64,000 bases of DNA from Thiocystis violascens (GCA_020721065.1 DYNM01000007.1:51644-115643), one strand, 5' to 3'. Numbered from the stretch's first letter, positions 1 to 9,765 are shown. The notes: generated by a model from the sequence alone, not told the origin. Numbers and translations are program-made.

Positions 1-141
1 AGCTTTCAAATACCACTCGCAAGCAATAGAAAAGTCTTGGGTAACTTCAAAACCATAATTATACTTAAGTCCTAATTTTAGTTGTGCTTCAGCATCACCA
101 TTGTTAGCCCGCTGCAGCAGTGAATCATGCTGATCGCTCAT
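1..141 (-). CDS. Sel1-repeat protein, N-terminal part only (runs off the left window edge)
   Basis: Reverse complement from ATG at 141: MSDQHDSLLQRANNGDAEAQLKLGLKYNYGFEVTQDFSIACEWYLKA, open to the edge. GDAEAQLKLG...Y..G...DF..A..WY.KA is a Sel1-like repeat. Not in the ORF track because it is truncated. Confidence 0.75.
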   Translation of the reverse strand, partial: MSDQHDSLLQRANNGDAEAQLKLGLKYNYGFEVTQDFSIACEWYLKA

Positions 142-191
142 ATTATTTTCCTGAATGTTTTCAGATTGAACAGTCATAACCAAACACCCAA

Positions 192-1196
192 TCAAGCTGC
201 CATTGGTGCAATGTCATCATCAGATGGTTGGCGCAGCGATTCCAGTTTGCGCAATGCCGCTTCCTTTTCCTCACCCTCCAGAATTTCTTCCTCAATTCCT
301 TGGTGCTGCCGCCGCGCCAGTTTGATCTCATCAATACCCATTTGTAAATCATCCAATACCAAGATTCGTGGCGTTTTCAATAACAAACGTCCCAACGTCT
401 TTTTCACCACATTCACCATATCGCCACCCGACAAACCTTCGGAATACGCCGCCAGCGCCTCCATATCGAGTGCATTGCGTCCGGGCACCCGCGTTGACAG
501 CATTGAATCCCACAATTGCTGCCGCACCGCTTGATCGGGCAATTTGAATTCAATATGCGCCAAAATCCGCCGAAAGAAAGCTGCATCATAACTTTGAAAC
601 AAATTGGTTGCAAAGATGATGATGCCATCAAACCGATCCATCTGTTTGAACATAATGGTCTTCGCAGTATTCAAATCTTGATCTCCACCCCGACTCGCAT
701 TTTCTGCCCGCCGCGACAGCAATGAATCCGCTTCATCAAAAAAGAGCACGGCATTCTCTTCTCGTGCGCTGGTAAAAATCGCCTCGATATTCTTACCCGT
801 TTGACCTTGCAATTCGGAAACCAAAGAAGCGTAATTCACTTCAATGATCTTTTTACCGAATTCATGCGCCAACGCCTCCGCCATCTTGGTTTTGCCCGTG
901 CCGGGCGGACCAAAGAAATTCAGCGTTACGCCGCGTTGCCGAGGATCAATTTTCGACAACTCCCAATCATGGAATAATAAATCATAGTCGCGGATCATCG
1001 CCATGCACAAATCAATTTGTTCCCGCACTGCCGCAGATACAAACACATTTTCCAGCCGCTCTCTAGCCTCACGTGCCATTAACGCAGGTGCATTAGGCGT
1101 TAATGATGCAGCCGTTCCAGAGGTGCGAGCGGGTGCCGCTTTATCATTCGCAGCGGAGGCAGAGTTTGGGCGAATCATGTGAGAGCCAAGTGACAT
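192..1196 (-). CDS. AAA+ ATPase
   Basis: Walker A GPPGTGKTKMAEALA, Walker B AVLFFDEADSLLSRR, sensor/arginine region ATNLFQSYDAAFFRRI. Confidence 0.9.
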   Translation of the reverse strand: MSLGSHMIRPNSASAANDKAAPARTSGTAASLTPNAPALMAREARERLENVFVSAAVREQIDLCMAMIRDYDLLFHDWELSKIDPRQRGVTLNFFGPPGTGKTKMAEALAHEFGKKIIEVNYASLVSELQGQTGKNIEAIFTSAREENAVLFFDEADSLLSRRAENASRGGDQDLNTAKTIMFKQMDRFDGIIIFATNLFQSYDAAFFRRILAHIEFKLPDQAVRQQLWDSMLSTRVPGRNALDMEALAAYSEGLSGGDMVNVVKKTLGRLLLKTPRILVLDDLQMGIDEIKLARRQHQGIEEEILEGEEKEAALRKLESLRQPSDDDIAPMAA

Positions 1197-1238
1197 TATT
1201 TTATCCTCAAAAAGTTGAATGACGAGTGATTGAATCGC

Positions 1239-1685
1239 TTATTGCAGCGCAATCAGACAGTGGTTGTTCTGTGTTAATGCAGTGCGCAATTTTGGTTCCA
1301 AGCGCGTGATCTCAACGGGTTGTTCTGGATAGTGCAATCGCATGAGCGTCTCCTCAGCATCATTCATCAGATAGCAATTGATTTGATAGTGACAACTTTT
1401 GTTATCGTTTAAGTTCAGAGTGATTTCCACTGCAACGACTTGATCCAATGCAATTGGTTTTTCTCCAACGATCCATTGCTTCACCTCAGCGGCGATCTCA
1501 TCGGTTGGGCGGGACAGCCGCTTGGTTAGCATGTGCGCAACCACTTGAGCCACTTCATCCTCAAAACTCAACTCCAAAAGACTACGAAGTCCTTGTTGAA
1601 ACCCTTGTTTAATCTGATTAGCAATCATGTCTAACATCGTCATATTCTCCTGTGGTTTAATGATGAATTCGTCATTCAATTTCAC
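1239..1685 (-). CDS. hypothetical protein, co-directional with the AAA+ ATPase
   Basis: Uninterrupted 148-aa ORF with protein-like composition and short intergenic gaps on both sides. Confidence 0.65.
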   Translation of the reverse strand: MKLNDEFIIKPQENMTMLDMIANQIKQGFQQGLRSLLELSFEDEVAQVVAHMLTKRLSRPTDEIAAEVKQWIVGEKPIALDQVVAVEITLNLNDNKSCHYQINCYLMNDAEETLMRLHYPEQPVEITRLEPKLRTALTQNNHCLIALQ

Positions 1686-1731
1686 TGGTCAGTTCACGAT
1701 TATGGCGAACGCTGAGTTTACCGATCATCAA

Positions 1732-2193
1732 TCATACTCTTACCGTTCGGTTGACTTCGTTGAGAAGGTCTTCTTCATGGTGCATTTCTACTCGGCTACG
1801 TTGTGCAAGTTTTTCCTTTATGTAATCAGGAACATCATCGGTTCCAACACGCTGATTGGTACTGATTTTGCGCAACTGATTTCCTTCCATGACAAAAGTG
1901 TCTGTAGTGACCGCAACTTCGTTATAGGAAACTTTTTGATAGCTGGAAACAATACCGAGAACCTTATCTTTAAAGTTACTAACGATTTTACGAATCGCCT
2001 GCGTCGTATGGGTGACAGTGCCCTCAATCAACTGAAGAACTGCTAACACGATGTCCGCTGCCGCAACCGCAATGCGCTTGATAGCTGGCATCACGATATT
2101 TTTGACAAAGCCAAGCAGAAAATTTTTCATGGTGTAAACCAAAACGCCACCGCCGATAACAGCACCAAGAAGTAATGCAATTGTTCCGATCAT
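1732..2193 (-). CDS. hypothetical protein with N-terminal transmembrane segment
   Basis: MIGTIALLLGAVIGGGVLVYTMKNFLLGFV hydrophobic start, then a soluble tail; same strand and spacing as the AAA+ cluster. Confidence 0.65.
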   Translation of the reverse strand: MIGTIALLLGAVIGGGVLVYTMKNFLLGFVKNIVMPAIKRIAVAAADIVLAVLQLIEGTVTHTTQAIRKIVSNFKDKVLGIVSSYQKVSYNEVAVTTDTFVMEGNQLRKISTNQRVGTDDVPDYIKEKLAQRSRVEMHHEEDLLNEVNRTVRV

Positions 2194-2622
2194 AAGATGT
2201 GTTCCCGTTGGTTGAATGTGTTGAGGTGTATCTTAGCGAGCAAAAATCTGTTGGCGATGGACACCTGCCGGACGAATATGCTGCTGCGTTATCGGGGCAA
2301 ATCGGCAACTTGCATAACCCAGTGACAGATCACTAACATGCGCTTGGCTCGCGCTGTACTGTATTCACATTGATGCTTGCTAACGTTGTGATTGAGATAA
2401 CGAGATTGAACAGAAAATTTTTACGGCAAGCCCAAACAAATCACTGCTACGAATACCGCCAACAGTGCGTCACTCAATTGATTGAACGGCGGCGCTGGAT
2501 TGCTTGCGATGTGCAAACTATTCCACATCGGAACCCATTTGCTAAGTGAATTCTGCTGGACAGGTGCCGGACAATGCGCTGGAAGCTGGTTTAGTCGCCT
2601 TTTTTGAAGAACTAAACCGCAT

Positions 2623-2647
2623 AAAAAAAGCGACCGCACGGATCGCT
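2623..2647 (-). terminator. Rho-independent terminator downstream of the KilA-N gene
   Basis: Minus strand reads AGCGATCCGTGCGGTCGCTTTTTTT: stem-loop plus T-run. Confidence 0.6.
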
Positions 2648-2781
2648 GAAAGAGGGAATGGGAACGGAGTGGCATCTGAAGCAATGTTATGGACAACGCA
2701 ATCACAGGTTATTCTTTTTGAGCATTGCCAGCTCAGAAAAATTGCGCTGCCATTCAATCACAGCGCAATCATGGCACGCTG

Positions 2782-3561
2782 TTACTGCGGTCTTAATTGA
2801 GACTTGTTATAACGAAAGCGTTTGCCTTCCAATAACGGCGATTCACACATATAGCGCGTGGCTTGAATCGCATCATCAAGGAATACCTGCACTGCGGCGG
2901 CAATGTCGCTCTCAAGATAACCATAGGTGGCGACTTCATTGCCATCTTCAGCATGATGAATATAAGGCGTGGTTGGCACTTCAAGGCGATGTAAAGCGAG
3001 ATGAAACACTTCTGCTGATAAGCCTATCCCGTATAAAACATGCGCCTGCGAGCGAGATAAATAACCCTTCGGGACGCCATTGCGATGTTGCAATTCAACG
3101 TGTTCAACGCGGGATTCAAGTTGTTCGGTTTTGCGTGTAATCAAAACCTGCTGTTGTTTCAATCGGTCAATTTCAACCAGACCATGCACCAATGCCGCAA
3201 GAACTGGATCGGCAACGGTGGGTTTTAATTTACCAGTGCGGTAATCAATGAAGGTCTGGTTGACCTTGATTCGGAATGCTGGACTGATCCAACCAGCGTA
3301 TTCAATAGCGACCAGTTCGTGGGCGAAAGTGCCGGGGTTACTGCCGCCAACTACTGTTATCAGCGGCACTGCACAGATTTGTGCACTGATAATTTCAGCA
3401 ATGAAATCCTTAGCTTGCTGTGAGCGAGTCCAACTGCCGGGGCGTTTTTCATCACCAAGACCGCTGGCCTTATGAAGCGCGTTGAGGTTGTAGCGACCTT
3501 CTGAATCGACCGAAATTTCTATTCCGGCGATAACGGGGAGGGAATTGCAGTTTGTATTCAT
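2782..3561 (-). CDS. KilA-N domain protein (phage antirepressor-like)
   Basis: N-terminal YNLNALHKASG...KRPGSWTRSQQAKDFI...GTFAHELVAIEYAGWISPAFRIKVNQTFIDYRTGKL matches KilA-N architecture. Confidence 0.85.
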   Translation of the reverse strand: MNTNCNSLPVIAGIEISVDSEGRYNLNALHKASGLGDEKRPGSWTRSQQAKDFIAEIISAQICAVPLITVVGGSNPGTFAHELVAIEYAGWISPAFRIKVNQTFIDYRTGKLKPTVADPVLAALVHGLVEIDRLKQQQVLITRKTEQLESRVEHVELQHRNGVPKGYLSRSQAHVLYGIGLSAEVFHLALHRLEVPTTPYIHHAEDGNEVATYGYLESDIAAAVQVFLDDAIQATRYMCESPLLEGKRFRYNKSQLRPQ

Positions 3562-3589
3562 CTTTGAATCCCACTCAAATTAGCGCAAA

Positions 3590-3760
3590 GACTGCACCAG
3601 TCGGGAGGGTGAGACGGTCAAAGTTCCGCGTGGCTATTTCCAACGTTCATCGGTATTGTATTTGCCACACTCCCGACCAGCAAAATGTGGTGGGTATTAA
3701 AACAATCGCTTGATTAACGGTTGCGAAATCCGCTTTGAGGGTCTCACGCCTCTTACGATG
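3590..3760 (-). ncRNA. C4-antisense-RNA-like structured leader upstream of the KilA-N gene
   Basis: Block 3600-3623 (GTCGGGAG + GTGAGACGGTCAAAG) is complementary to two separate blocks: CTCCCGAC at 3670-3677 (8/8) and CTTTGAGGGTCTCAC at 3733-3747 (13/15). This is the pairing layout of C4 antisense RNAs preceding phage ant genes. Confidence 0.55.
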
Positions 3761-3827
3761 AATAAAAACACGAATGCTGCTGCGGTGTCAAGTGTGATTA
3801 CTAAGTGTGCAATAATAAAAACAACAT

Positions 3828-3854
3828 AAAAAAGCGACCGCGTAATGGGTCGCT
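3828..3854 (-). terminator. Rho-independent terminator downstream of iscR
   Basis: Minus strand: AGCGACCCATTACGCGGTCGCTTTTTT. Confidence 0.65.
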
Positions 3855-3888
3855 GAAAAAGAAAATGGAAGCGGCAGCGTCTTTTTGC

Positions 3889-4344
3889 TTATTGCATTAT
3901 TTTAGCGCGTTGGCTTGACCGTTTTACAGTGCTGGGTGGCGCGTTGTGTCGATCCAGTAAATGCTGCAAATTCACTGCATTGAGATAACTATCAATGCGT
4001 TCATTTAATTCATACCACAGCGCATGAGTTAAACAAGGTCGATTGTTTTGGCAATTCCCCGCTCCGCCGCAGCGCGTTGTATCAAGATTATCATCGACGG
4101 CGCGAATCACATCAGCCACTGAAATCTCCGCTGGCGGTCGCGTTAATAAATATCCGCCGCCGGGCCCGCGCACACTGCGGACGAGCTGACAACGCCGTAA
4201 TTTGGCAAATAATTGTTCTAAATATGAAAGCGAAATCACTTGCCGCTCCGCAATATCTGCCAGCGGAATTGGCCCTTGCGTTTGTTCAATTGCTAAATCC
4301 AACATTGCAGTCACGGCATAACGCCCTTTGGTGGTCAATTTCAT
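3889..4344 (-). CDS. iscR: Rrf2-family Fe-S regulator IscR
   Basis: [18 protein letters not shown]...[11 protein letters not shown]...; Cys triad [13 protein letters not shown]. Confidence 0.92.
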   Translation of the reverse strand: MKLTTKGRYAVTAMLDLAIEQTQGPIPLADIAERQVISLSYLEQLFAKLRRCQLVRSVRGPGGGYLLTRPPAEISVADVIRAVDDNLDTTRCGGAGNCQNNRPCLTHALWYELNERIDSYLNAVNLQHLLDRHNAPPSTVKRSSQRAKIMQ

Positions 4345-4374
4345 TCAATGTTCTCGCTCAAATCCGCATGGACA

Positions 4375-5136
4375 TCACGCCGGTGGTGGCGGCGATTCCA
4401 ACACCACCGCATCTAAATCAGCGTCGTGCTCGAAATGTGGCACCGTTTGACCGTGTTCCAATGCCAGCGTTAATGCTTCCAGCCGCTGATCCATGTGATG
4501 AATGTGATCGAGCATCCGATTGATCGCATTGGCTATCGGATCGGGCGCATCGCGGGTCGCGCCATACGCATCAAAACCGATGCGTTGCGCCGTGTCAGCG
4601 CGACGTTGTGCCGCCGCATCGCTGGCGGGTTCAATAATCCGCCCCGGCACTCCCACCGCCGTCGCGCCGGCTGGCACCGTTTTGACGACCACCGCATTCG
4701 AGCCAATCCGCGCCCCGTCGCCAATCTCAATCGGGCCGAGCACCTTTGCACCCGCACCAACCACGACATCGCGCCCCAACGTCGGATGGCGCTTGCCTTT
4801 TTGCCAACTGGTGCCGCCGAGCGTCACGCCGTGATACAGCGTGCAATCGTCACCAATCACCGCCGTCTCGCCAATCACCACGCCCATGCCGTGATCAATA
4901 AAAAAGCGCCGTCCAATCACCGCGCCGGGATGAATTTCAATACCCGTAAACAAGCGAGCGATATTCGCTACTGCTCGCGCCAGCCATTTGAAATGCCGTT
5001 GCCACAGGCGATGCGCCAGCCGATGCGCTAACACGGCATGAAAGCCCGGATACAGCGTGAGAATTTCAAAACGATTCCGCGCTGCCGGATCGCGCTCAAA
5101 CACGCAGGCGAGGTCTTCTTTTAAGCGTTCAAACAT
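4375..5136 (-). CDS. cysE: serine O-acetyltransferase
   Basis: Hexapeptide-repeat acyltransferase: [57 protein letters not shown]. Confidence 0.95.
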   Translation of the reverse strand: MFERLKEDLACVFERDPAARNRFEILTLYPGFHAVLAHRLAHRLWQRHFKWLARAVANIARLFTGIEIHPGAVIGRRFFIDHGMGVVIGETAVIGDDCTLYHGVTLGGTSWQKGKRHPTLGRDVVVGAGAKVLGPIEIGDGARIGSNAVVVKTVPAGATAVGVPGRIIEPASDAAAQRRADTAQRIGFDAYGATRDAPDPIANAINRMLDHIHHMDQRLEALTLALEHGQTVPHFEHDADLDAVVLESPPPPA

Positions 5137-5334
5137 TCCAAACTGTCCTTTAATGCGATTTCAGTTGTCACAATGGATATTGTGTGGTTTATACACAAGT
5201 TCATATTAAGAACGACGCAATAAAAATACAACGCACTGATTGAATTGATAGTGATCAATTCACAACACAATACAATCACCGCACCTGTTGCGTATTTTAC
5301 CCGGATTAAAAAAAAGCGGCTTTCACTTGTGAAC

Positions 5335-6108
5335 ATGACGTTAATCGACACCCACTGCCATCTGGATCACAGCGCGTTTAATTTAGATCGCGCCGCTATT
5401 TTGCACCGCTGCGCCGCTGCTGGAGTACGCACTATCGTCGTGCCGGGCGTCACGGCAGCGCATTGGTCGCAGGTGTTGGCGCTGTGCGCAGCGCCGCCAC
5501 CAAACGGGCTGGCGCTGTATCCGGCGTTGGGCGTGCATCCGCTGAGTTGCGCCGCGCATCAGGACGCAGATTTGCAGGAATTAGCGGCAAGTGGGCGACG
5601 GCAGCCGCTGGTGGCAATCGGCGAGATCGGTTTGGATTTTTATGGTGGCAACGCAGCAGGGGCGCAACCGAGATGGTTTGAGATGCAGCTAGAAATTGCA
5701 CAAGAGCTTGATTTACCAGTGTTATTACATGTGCGCCGCGCACACGACGCAGTGTTGTTGACGCTGCGGCGCTTTCCGCACCTCACCGGCATCGTTCACG
5801 CGTTTAACGGGAGTTGGCAGCAGGCGCAGCAGTATTTGGCGCGAGGTTTCAAGCTCGGATTTGGCGGAATGCTGACTTTTACTCATGCGACAAAATTGCG
5901 CCGACTGGCTGCCGAGTTGCCGCTGGAGGCGCTGGTGTTGGAAACCGACGCGCCAGAGATGAGTGGCGCGGCACATCGTGGCGAGCGCAACAGCCCGGAA
6001 TATCTGCCCGACGTTCTCGCCACTCTCGCCCAACTGCGTGACTGCGCGGCGGCTGAACTCGCTGCGATCACGACTGCCAACGCTCGTGCGGTGTTGCGGC
6101 TGCCATGA
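5335..6108 (+). CDS. TatD-family metal-dependent hydrolase
   Basis: MTLIDTHCHLDHSAF...IGEIGLDFY...ETDAPE. ORF track starts at 5245; ATG at 5335 fits the family N-terminus. Confidence 0.9.
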   Translation: MTLIDTHCHLDHSAFNLDRAAILHRCAAAGVRTIVVPGVTAAHWSQVLALCAAPPPNGLALYPALGVHPLSCAAHQDADLQELAASGRRQPLVAIGEIGLDFYGGNAAGAQPRWFEMQLEIAQELDLPVLLHVRRAHDAVLLTLRRFPHLTGIVHAFNGSWQQAQQYLARGFKLGFGGMLTFTHATKLRRLAAELPLEALVLETDAPEMSGAAHRGERNSPEYLPDVLATLAQLRDCAAAELAAITTANARAVLRLP

Positions 6109-6842
6109 GCGCCAATTCTGAGCTGCCGCTGTACGCCCGCACGCACATCTTGGTTGGTGAAACGGGCATTGAACGGCTGCGCAGCAGTCATGTGTTTATC
6201 GCTGGCTTGGGCGGAGTGGGCGCATTTGCAGCCGAGGCGCTGACACGCGCTGGCGTGGGGGCGCTGACGTTGGCGGATCACGATCTGGTCACGGCATCAA
6301 ATTTGAATCGGCAATTGCTGGCGCTGCATTCGACGCTGGGACGGCGCAAAACTGAGGTTATGGCCGAGCGCATTGCGGACATCAATCCGAGCTGTCAGGT
6401 GACGCTGATGGAGGATTTTCTGACTGCGGAGACGTTGGAACCGCTGCTGCGGACGGGGAATTTCACGGCGGTGATTGATGCAATTGATAGCTTAAACAGC
6501 AAGTTGGCGCTGCTGGAACTGGCGCTGCGCAGCGGAGTGCCGATTGTCAGCAGCATGGGCGCAGGCGGGCGCTTGGATCCGACGCAGGTGCAAATCAGCG
6601 AGTTGGCGCTGACGCAGAACTGTCCGCTGGCGCGGCAGGTGCGGCAACGGCTGCGCCGGCGCGGCGTGACGGAACCGTTGACGGTGGCGTGGTCGAATGA
6701 ACTGCCGCGCCCGCCGTTGCCGCCAGAAATGCTGGAGCGCGGACGGGCGCGAGCGGTGAATGGGAGTGTCAGTTATGTGCCGGCGTTGTTTGGATTGATG
6801 TTGGCGGGAGTGGTGATAGAACGCATTGTGGCGGTAAATTAA
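6105..6842 (+). CDS. tcdA: tRNA threonylcarbamoyladenosine dehydratase (CsdL/TcdA)
   Basis: ThiF/E1-like GLGGVGAFAAEALTRAGVGALTLADHDLVTASNLNRQLLALHSTLGRRKTEVM...SMGAGGRLDPTQ. Confidence 0.9.
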   Translation: MSANSELPLYARTHILVGETGIERLRSSHVFIAGLGGVGAFAAEALTRAGVGALTLADHDLVTASNLNRQLLALHSTLGRRKTEVMAERIADINPSCQVTLMEDFLTAETLEPLLRTGNFTAVIDAIDSLNSKLALLELALRSGVPIVSSMGAGGRLDPTQVQISELALTQNCPLARQVRQRLRRRGVTEPLTVAWSNELPRPPLPPEMLERGRARAVNGSVSYVPALFGLMLAGVVIERIVAVN

Positions 6843-6960
6843 GTTGGCAGTTAAAAACCTAAAAATTTGATGATGAGTTGTCACTCTTTTTAATTATCGG
6901 ATTAAAAAATAACCACTCATCAATAACGCGCTTCACTGACAACTGACAACTGACAACTTC
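6843..6960. repeat. intergenic element with CAACTGA heptamer repeats
   Basis: Starts gttggcagtt; ends cactgacaactgacaactgacaactt (period 7), in opposite orientation. Confidence 0.55.
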
Positions 6961-6961
6961 T

Positions 6962-7177
6962 TTAACCCACCCATTCATACAATTCAATCTGCGCCGGATC
7001 GCAACTGGTGCAGCCACCGCAAGGCGTGTGCGCAGGCAATTTGCGAACGCGCCCCCGCTGTTCCAATAAATCCAACATCCCGCGCAGTGCCTCCGGTGCA
7101 ATGTCAAACCGATATGACAAATCGCGCAGCGCCGCCCGCTGTTGCGTGCGTAAATACTGAGATAATTCAGTCAGCAT
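6962..7177 (-). CDS. feoC: FeoC-like protein
   Basis: MLTELSQYLRTQQRAALRDLSYRFDIAPEALRGMLDLLEQRGRVRKL...CGGCTSC, small winged-helix with Cys cluster next to feoB; start set at 7177. Confidence 0.8.
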   Translation of the reverse strand: MLTELSQYLRTQQRAALRDLSYRFDIAPEALRGMLDLLEQRGRVRKLPAHTPCGGCTSCDPAQIELYEWVG

Positions 7178-7194
7178 GTTGCTTGTCCTGTAAC

Positions 7195-9531
7195 TTAAAT
7201 GTGATGCAACGCCGGGCTGGAGTGAAAACGGCGCTGCCGGCGGGGCCACCAGCGCAGTCCCACAATCGTGATCACCAGCAAAGCCACCATCAAGCCCATC
7301 CATGCCGTCGCCGTTGCCGGATCACGGGCAAAATTGGCGCTTTGATAAACCAGCGTCGCCATGACGTAGCCCAAACCCGTCGTCCACAGCGTCGTAAACA
7401 GCGCCCAACCCGCTGAAGTTTCACGATAAATCGCGCCAATTGCGGCGACGCAGGGCGCGTACAGCAAGATGAATAACAGGTACGCAAATGCGCCCGCCGT
7501 GCCATCAAAACGCTCTGCCATCGCCACCGTGACGGCTTGTGCTTCGGCAGCAGCGGCTGGATCGCTCAAATCACCCAATCCCAACGGGTCCGCCCAACTG
7601 CCCAGTGCTGCCACCAAATTAGTTGGAATCGTTGCGACCGCTGCCGTGAGTCCGGCGCTCATATCAAACGGCGTTGCGTCCGCAGCATCTGCCACACCAG
7701 CAGGCGTTCCCAGCGCGGAATAGGTGGCGTTGAGAGTGCCAACCACCGCCTCTTTTGCTAACAAGCCGGTGAAAATGCCCACCGTTGCCGGCCAGTTGTC
7801 CGCATTCAATCCCATCGGCGCGAAGGCTGGCGCCAACGTGCGACCGACCGCCGCCAGCACGGAACGTTCGGAATCTTCATTGCCAAAACTGCCATCGCTG
7901 CCAATGCTGTTGAGTACGTTGAGCACCAGCACCATCGGCACAATCAACGCGCCAGCGCGGAGTACAAAACCGCTGGTGCGTTCCCAAGTTCGCCGTACTA
8001 CGCCGCCCAACGTCGGCAGGTGATACGGCGGCAGTTCCATTACCAACGGCAGTGCTGCGCCATCCAACAAGGTGCGTTTCAGAATAAAGCCGGTGAAGAC
8101 GGCAGCGATGATGCCGATGAGATACAGCGCAAACACCACGTTTTGTCCGCTGCTGGGGAAAAATGCAGCCGCAAACAGCGCATAAACCGGCAGCCGCGCT
8201 CCGCAGGACATGAATGGCACCATCAGAATGGTGACGATGCGATCTCGCGGTTGTTCCAAGGTGCGAGCTGCCATGATTGCCGGAACGTTGCAGCCAAATC
8301 CAACCAGTAATGGGACGAAGGCTTTGCCGGGTAAACCGATGACACGCATGAAGCGATCCATGACGAAAGCTGCTCGCGCCATGTAACCGGAATCCTCCAG
8401 CACCGACATGAACAAATAGAGCGCGGCGATGATGGGAATGAAGGTGGCGACGACTTGAATGCCACCGCCAATGCCGTCTGCCACCACGAGCTGTAACCAA
8501 GCGGGCAATTGCCATGCAGTGAGCAGTGCTGCCGTGCCATCAACAAATAAAGTTCCGGCGGCTTGATCGAAGAAATCAATGAACGCGCCGCCGATATTGA
8601 TTGTGAACATGAACAGCAAATACATCACGAGCAGAAAGATCGGAATGCCGAGTACGCGGTTGAGCACCACGCGATCAATGCGGTCGGTGAGCGGGCGGGA
8701 GACTTGACCGCTCTGGGTGACGACGCTGTGGGTGACGTGATGCGCAAATTGGTAGCGGGCATCCGCCACCAGAATATCTAGGTCATCCGCTGCGCTGCCG
8801 AGCAGGTGTTGTCTCTCGCGGCTGGGAATGTGCTCGCCAACCAGCCGCTGCGCGAGATCATCGCCTTCTAACCAGCGAGCGGCTAACCAACGCGGCGGAT
8901 CATTGTGTGCCACTGCGACTGGTAGCAGGCGCGGGAGCACGGCAGCGATGGCGCTTTCCAAAAGTTCGCCATACGGAATCGCCACTGGCGGCATTCCGCG
9001 TTCACCGCTGGCAGCGCGAGTCGCTACTTCCAGCACCGTGCGTTGCAAATCCTCCAAACCTTGCCCGCTGGCGGCGACAATCGGCACCACTGGACAGCCG
9101 ATTTGGGCGGCGAGCGCAGCAGTGTCGATGCGCAGACCGCGTGTTTGAGCGGTGTCCATCATGTTGAGCGCCAGCACCAGCGGACGCCCCATTTCAAGCA
9201 GTTGGGTGGTGAGGTAGAGATTGCGCTCCAAACTGGTGGCATCGAGGATGTTCAAGATGACATCGGCTTCGCGGGCGTGGACGAAATCGCGGGCGATGCG
9301 TTCATCAAGCGAGACGCTGTGCGCCGACACGTCGAGCGAATAGGTGCCGGGCAAATCAACCAACGTGAAAGCGGCGTCCTGATAGCGATAGCTGCCGGTT
9401 TTACGTTCGACGGTGACGCCAGACCAATTGCCGACGTGCTGGTGTGAGCTGGTCAAGGCGTTGAATAACGTCGTTTTACCGCAGTTGGGATTACCAACGA
9501 CGCCGATGATGAAGGGACGCGACTTGGACAT
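7195..9531 (-). CDS. feoB: ferrous iron transport protein B
   Basis: G-domain GNPNCGKTTLFNALTSS...DLPGTYSL...NMMD plus Nucleos_tra/Gate segments LPGKAFVPLLVGFGCNVPAIMAART. Confidence 0.96.
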   Translation of the reverse strand: MSKSRPFIIGVVGNPNCGKTTLFNALTSSHQHVGNWSGVTVERKTGSYRYQDAAFTLVDLPGTYSLDVSAHSVSLDERIARDFVHAREADVILNILDATSLERNLYLTTQLLEMGRPLVLALNMMDTAQTRGLRIDTAALAAQIGCPVVPIVAASGQGLEDLQRTVLEVATRAASGERGMPPVAIPYGELLESAIAAVLPRLLPVAVAHNDPPRWLAARWLEGDDLAQRLVGEHIPSRERQHLLGSAADDLDILVADARYQFAHHVTHSVVTQSGQVSRPLTDRIDRVVLNRVLGIPIFLLVMYLLFMFTINIGGAFIDFFDQAAGTLFVDGTAALLTAWQLPAWLQLVVADGIGGGIQVVATFIPIIAALYLFMSVLEDSGYMARAAFVMDRFMRVIGLPGKAFVPLLVGFGCNVPAIMAARTLEQPRDRIVTILMVPFMSCGARLPVYALFAAAFFPSSGQNVVFALYLIGIIAAVFTGFILKRTLLDGAALPLVMELPPYHLPTLGGVVRRTWERTSGFVLRAGALIVPMVLVLNVLNSIGSDGSFGNEDSERSVLAAVGRTLAPAFAPMGLNADNWPATVGIFTGLLAKEAVVGTLNATYSALGTPAGVADAADATPFDMSAGLTAAVATIPTNLVAALGSWADPLGLGDLSDPAAAAEAQAVTVAMAERFDGTAGAFAYLLFILLYAPCVAAIGAIYRETSAGWALFTTLWTTGLGYVMATLVYQSANFARDPATATAWMGLMVALLVITIVGLRWWPRRQRRFHSSPALHHI

Positions 9532-9765
9532 TTAGAGGCGCTCCATTTCTAACACTGCTGCTTCAGCGCGACGCAGACTCAGCGCGGTGCCGCGCACGCG
9601 GATTTCAACCGGATCGCCGAGCGGCGCGACGCGCACCACTTCAAGCGCCACGCCGGGCGTGATGCCCATCGTCAACAAGGTGCGCCGATAAGCGCCGCCG
9701 CCGGATTGAAAGCTGCGCACTCGTCCGCGCTCGCCGCTGATAAAATCATTCAAAGTCAACGTCAT
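9532..9765 (-). CDS. feoA: FeoA-domain protein
   Basis: LLTMGITPGVALEVVRVAPLGDPVEIRVRGTALSLRRAEA, adjacent to feoB. Confidence 0.88.
   Translation of the reverse strand: MTLTLNDFISGERGRVRSFQSGGGAYRRTLLTMGITPGVALEVVRVAPLGDPVEIRVRGTALSLRRAEAAVLEMERL

Noticed and set aside
2421-2800. ORFs on both strands around 2.4-2.8 kb (e.g. 2546..2800 +, 2421..2705 -)
   Set aside because: Low-complexity, mutually overlapping translations with no domain signature; the region holds a terminator hairpin.
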